From Pirellulales bacterium (lineage in GTDB: Bacteria; Planctomycetota; Planctomycetia; Pirellulales; JALHLM01), in the NCBI GenBank assembly GCA_022844585.1, contig JALHLM010000111.1, positions 1 to 13,348 on the forward strand: a stretch of 13,348 bases of DNA, in the 5' to 3' direction. The notes below the pieces were generated by a model. That model was not told the DNA's origin, searched no databases, and worked only from the letters and a program-made list of their open reading frames with translations. Shown here piece after piece: positions 11,001 to 13,348 of this stretch. A program made the position numbers and the translations under genes. Each line of letters begins with the position of its first letter. The first letter of the stretch is position 1.

Positions 11001-13231
11001 ACGGCACGACCAGCAGCAACGGTGCGGCGACGATCGATACGCCGGGCGCCGCGGGCACGCCAACCGCCGGCTCGTTCAATGGAACCCACACCTACGCCGA
11101 CGATGGCGTGTATACGGTCACCGTCACGGTCACGGACGACGACGGTGGCTCACAACAACGCACGTTCACGATCACAGTCGCAAATGTCGCGCCGACAATG
11201 GTGGTGAGCGGTAATCAATCGGTCAACGAAGGAGCGTCGGTCAATCTGACGAACATCGGTTCGTTTACCGACCCCGGTTTCGACAATCCGTTGAATCCGT
11301 CGCCGGGCGAGCAAACCGAGACATTCAGCTTCACAGTTGATTGGGGCGACGGCACGGCCGGACTCGGCGGCACGCCGACGATCGACACCACCGGCGCCGC
11401 CGGGACGCCCACCGCGGGTTCGTTCGACGGCAGCCACGTGTATGCGGACGACGGCATTTATACCGTCACGGTGACCGTCTTCGACGACGACGGCGGCTTT
11501 CACCAGCAGACGTTCTCGATCACGGTCAACAACGTCGCGCCGACGATCAATACCACGCCTGGCGCGGGCAATGAAGGCGACGTGGTAACGGTTACGTTCA
11601 CCGACCCCGGCTTCAACAACTTTGCGAATCCGAACGGCGAGTTTGAGGAAACGTTCAGCTACTCGATCGATTGGGGCGACGGGATCGCCGAAGCCGGAAT
11701 TGTGTTCTCCAGCGTGCCGGGCGGGCCTGGCGTGCTGACGAGCGGACTGGTCGGACACATCTTCGCCGACAATGGCGTCTATCTCGTCACGGTACAAATC
11801 TTTGACGACGACGGCGGCGTCGACACGGAAGTGGTGCAAGTTACCGTGACGAACGTCGCGCCGACGTTGACCGTGGTCGGCGATCAAACTACGGACGAAG
11901 GAACGCCCATCATCATCGGCGATATCGGTTCCTTCACCGATCCTGGATTCGACAACGCTTCAAATCCCCTTCCCGGCGAGCAGGCGGAGTCGTTCACCTA
12001 CTCGATCGATTGGGGCGACGGCTCCATCGACAGCGCCGGCGCCGCGCCGGACGCGAACGGTTCGCCGGGCGTCGCCAGTAGCGGTGTCTTCGGCGGGAGT
12101 CATGTTTACGCCGACAACGGCAATTTCACGGTCACCGTGACGATCATGGACGACGACGGCGGCATGCAACAGCGCACGTTCAATATCGTCGTCAACAACG
12201 TGGCGCCGGTCGTGACGAATCTGTTCCTGCAGGACATCGGCGCCGACGCCACCGGCAACCTGAACGGCGAATTCGCCGACCCCGGCGCGGACACCTGGAC
12301 CATCACGATCGAATGGAGCGACGGACAACCCAACGACGTTTACCAGGTCTTGCCCGGCCAGCCTACGGTGTTTGCGGCCAGCCACCTTTTTGATGCGGCA
12401 GGCCTGGCCGATCCCGCGGCGCCGATTCCGATTCGCATCACGATCATGGACGACGACGGCGGCGTGGTCGTGCAGTTGGCGGAGTTTCAAGTTCCCGGTA
12501 CCGGCCTGGTAAGCTCGCTAGGCATCGCGCCGCCGGCCGCGCCTTCACTGGTGGTGTTGACCCAGGCGAATCGCACCGACAGTGCGCCGCAATCTAATGC
12601 GGCGGCTTCGGCGACGGTACAAGCGACCGGCGAGAACGCGGCGGGCGGTGATACCGCGGGCGAAGAAGACGTTCGCGAGATCGTGCTGCGGATCATTCGC
12701 CCGGACGGCGACCTGGTCCGCGATGCGATCACCGGGCGCGTAAAGGAATTGCTGCTCACTGAAGCGCAGTTGAAAGACCTCCGCGATTTCTTCCGCGTCT
12801 GGCCGGACGGACACTATCGCATCGACCTCCGCGAAGGCAAAGCGGAGCGCCTGATCATCGAGGTGTACGTCCGCGAAGGCGAAATGGTCGACCCGGCCGA
12901 CATCGAGGACTTAGACCAACCGGCCGGGGACGCACAAGAAGCGCCGCCCGATGCGGTGACGCCGGAGCAACCCGTCCGCGACGCCAGCCTGGACCGCGCT
13001 TGGGAAACCTGGCAACCGCGCGGACGCCGCGCGGGGACTCCGCCCGCGGAGGCAGGCGTTGATTCGAAACAAGACAATCACGACCGTACGACGTCGCTCG
13101 ATTTGGCCGCCGCCGGTTTGGTCGGCATGGTCAGTCGCATTGACGCGGTGCCAGCCGTGAAACGTTTTTGGCATCGCCGCAGCATCCGCTCGTCGCGCCC
13201 CACGACGACGACACAGAAATCCCGCCCGTAA
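8051..13231 (+). CDS. Giant secreted PKD-repeat surface protein
   Basis: Predicted extracellular or cell-surface protein of 1726 residues, probably adhesive or structural; the exact role is unknown. Residues 1-46 are very basic and contain RRLEERRVLS, a variant of the LExR-x-L-L motif at the front of many large planctomycete exported proteins; there is no classical hydrophobic signal peptide. Residues about 48-1483 hold 13 tandem PKD-like domains, most of 107-117 residues, with the signatures IDWGDG, SHxYADDGxYTVTVTV and DDDGG. Unit 7 has IDWDDG and unit 13 IEWSDG. Residues 1484-1726 form a different C-terminal region: an Ala-rich linker, a mixed charged module (about 1538-1625), an acidic linker, and a weakly hydrophobic LDLAAAGLVGMV followed by a basic tail. 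The GTG at 8051 is supported by a ribosome site and an upstream promoter. The repeats are very rich in Thr and Asp; the aspartates suggest calcium binding. Confidence 0.88.
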   Translation: MHWRSWIRDGWLGTQLGLRKRRPPRDDGRIRGWRVRRLEERRVLSVTSVEAGPNQAGVTEGTQVNVNATFVDDDVPGNNPHTATIDWGDGSTATAGVVDEPNGPNDGEVTGSHFYADDGIYTVTVTVTGDDNTFQTDTFTVTVVNGAPTVTATTDQTVDEGTPISITNIGTFSDPGYDTPPAGGAVDETFTFTIDWGDGSTDSAGTATIDTPGSGGSPTLGSFDGTHEYADDGVYTVTITVTDDNGGTNSDTFTITVNNVAPTLTATTNRTTDEGTPISITNIGTFTDPGYDTPPAGGAVNETFTFTIDWGDGSTDSAGTATIDTAGGVGVLTAGSFDGSHEYADDGVYTVTLTITDDDGDSDTATFTITVSNIAPTLTVATDRTTDEGTPVSIQDIGTFTDPGYDTPPAGGAVNETFTYTIDWGDGSTDSAGTATIDTAGGVGVLTQGSFDGSHEYADDGVYTVTVTITDDDGDSDTATFTITVNNVAPTLTATTDRTTDEGTQISITNIGTFTDPGYDTPPAGGAVNETFTFTIDWGDGSTDSAGTATIDTTGGVGVLTAGSFDGSHTYADNGVYTVTVTITDDDGGTDSATFQITVNNVAPTLTVSNRTTDEGTQATFTNIGSFTDPGFNNPSNPIPGGETTETFTYTIDWGDGTAGDAGSATIDTAGSAGTPTAGSFDGSHTYADNGIYTVTVTVFDDDGGSHQRTFTITVANVDPTLTVVGNQTGTEDTLISITNIGSFNDPGFDNPANPIPGGETTETFTFEIDWDDGSANTVGSATIDTAGGIGVLTAGSFDASHTYTTGGTFTVSVTVFDDDGGSDTRTFQITVAGIPPVLVVIGNQSTDEGTQIALNPVGSYTNVDPNATHTATIDWGDGTTTPGVIVEGGGAGTISGSHTYADDGIYTVTVTVFDNDNDSDSGQFTITVGNVAPTLTVVVNQGANEGVQVSIVDIGTFTDPGFDTPPAGGAVNETFTYTIDWGDGTTSSNGAATIDTPGAAGTPTAGSFNGTHTYADDGVYTVTVTVTDDDGGSQQRTFTITVANVAPTMVVSGNQSVNEGASVNLTNIGSFTDPGFDNPLNPSPGEQTETFSFTVDWGDGTAGLGGTPTIDTTGAAGTPTAGSFDGSHVYADDGIYTVTVTVFDDDGGFHQQTFSITVNNVAPTINTTPGAGNEGDVVTVTFTDPGFNNFANPNGEFEETFSYSIDWGDGIAEAGIVFSSVPGGPGVLTSGLVGHIFADNGVYLVTVQIFDDDGGVDTEVVQVTVTNVAPTLTVVGDQTTDEGTPIIIGDIGSFTDPGFDNASNPLPGEQAESFTYSIDWGDGSIDSAGAAPDANGSPGVASSGVFGGSHVYADNGNFTVTVTIMDDDGGMQQRTFNIVVNNVAPVVTNLFLQDIGADATGNLNGEFADPGADTWTITIEWSDGQPNDVYQVLPGQPTVFAASHLFDAAGLADPAAPIPIRITIMDDDGGVVVQLAEFQVPGTGLVSSLGIAPPAAPSLVVLTQANRTDSAPQSNAAASATVQATGENAAGGDTAGEEDVREIVLRIIRPDGDLVRDAITGRVKELLLTEAQLKDLRDFFRVWPDGHYRIDLREGKAERLIIEVYVREGEMVDPADIEDLDQPAGDAQEAPPDAVTPEQPVRDASLDRAWETWQPRGRRAGTPPAEAGVDSKQDNHDRTTSLDLAAAGLVGMVSRIDAVPAVKRFWHRRSIRSSRPTTTTQKSRP
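8192..12499 (+). repeat. Thirteen tandem PKD-like repeat units
   Basis: Unit starts, placed at the APT motif or its equivalent, are near 8192, 8489, 8831, 9173, 9515, 9857, 10205, 10556, 10847, 11189, 11537, 11858 and 12203. Units 2-5 are exactly 342 bases each and units 3-5 are close to identical in DNA over long stretches. Subtype A (units 2, 3, 4, 5, 9) carries PPAGGAVNETF. Subtype B (6, 7, 10, 12) carries an NPxNPxPG(G/E)xxE(T/S)F loop. Units 1 and 8 are short forms without that loop. Units 11 and 13 are diverged. Confidence 0.85.
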
Positions 13232-13276
13232 GCATCCCGTTCATCGATTGAGCCGGCGCACCACCGGCGAGGCCCT

Positions 13277-13348
13277 ATGCTGTCCTGTCCACTTTGTTCT
13301 TCGACGCTGAGCGAGACGGTCTTCAACACCGGCATCTGTCCGGTGTGC
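13277..13348 (+). CDS. Start of a gene with an N-terminal zinc ribbon (partial)
   Basis: ATG 13277 opens a frame to the end of the window, giving 24 residues with CPLC, 14 residues, then CPVC: a four-cysteine zinc-ribbon arrangement at the very N-terminus. GAGG lies 4 bases before the ATG, a little close but usable. It is 45 bases after the giant gene on the same strand and may share its transcript; a weak 5-bp GCCGG/CCGGC stem in the gap is not a convincing terminator. The rest of the protein is outside the window, so no function is assigned. Confidence 0.55.
   Translation, partial: MLSCPLCSSTLSETVFNTGICPVC

Noticed and set aside
8489..12202. Regular repeats considered as a CRISPR array
   Set aside because: Period is 342 bases, the repeats are coding throughout and there are no short unique spacers.
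13252..13268. GCCGG/CCGGC stem after the giant gene considered as a terminator
   Set aside because: The stem is 5 bp with a 7-base loop and no T-tract; the next gene starts 9 bases later on the same strand.

Overview
The window looks like a planctomycete chromosome fragment, most likely from the Pirellulales. This rests on moderately high GC, intergenic gaps filled with inverted repeats, several genes without a Shine-Dalgarno sequence, a giant secreted PKD-repeat protein with an N-terminal LExR-type motif, and a Cys/aromatic-rich hypothetical of a type I associate with planctomycetes. The taxonomic call is an inference; the window has no rRNA or other marker.

Layout. (1) 21-4189, + strand: the flagellar export-gate cluster fliO-fliP-fliQ-fliR-flhB. 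fliO and fliP overlap by 8 bases and share a clear RBS. The later junctions are widened by repeats: a REP-like double hairpin before fliQ, a perfect 32-bp inverted repeat hugging fliQ on both sides, a pyrimidine-rich tandem repeat before fliR, and a third heptamer-repeat copy before flhB. (2) 4202-4282: an inverted repeat between convergent flhB and a SPOUT (TrmH/SpoU-type) RNA methyltransferase on the - strand (4297-5091). (3) 5318-6478, +: a Wzz-like chain-length/co-polymerase type membrane protein, followed by a long inverted repeat. (4) 6696-7364, -: a secreted or membrane-anchored conserved-type hypothetical protein. (5) 7365-8050: a divergent intergenic region holding another inverted repeat, a compact hairpin and a good sigma70-type promoter. 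(6) 8051-13231, +: a 1726-residue protein of 13 tandem PKD-like repeats plus an unassigned C-terminal module. (7) 13277 to the window end: the start of a gene with an N-terminal CPxC...CPxC zinc ribbon.

How it fits together. FliP, FliQ and FliR form the membrane core of the flagellar type III export gate. FliO helps assemble it and FlhB is the substrate-specificity switch. The rest of the window is not obviously one pathway: an RNA-modification enzyme, a probable exopolysaccharide protein without its kinase, and large surface proteins. The most notable points are the repeat arrangement around fliQ/fliR/flhB, the NPTE (not NPTH) FlhB cleavage motif, the mosaic of PKD repeat subtypes, and the unassigned C-terminal module of the giant protein. 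I did not find a clear new multi-gene system.
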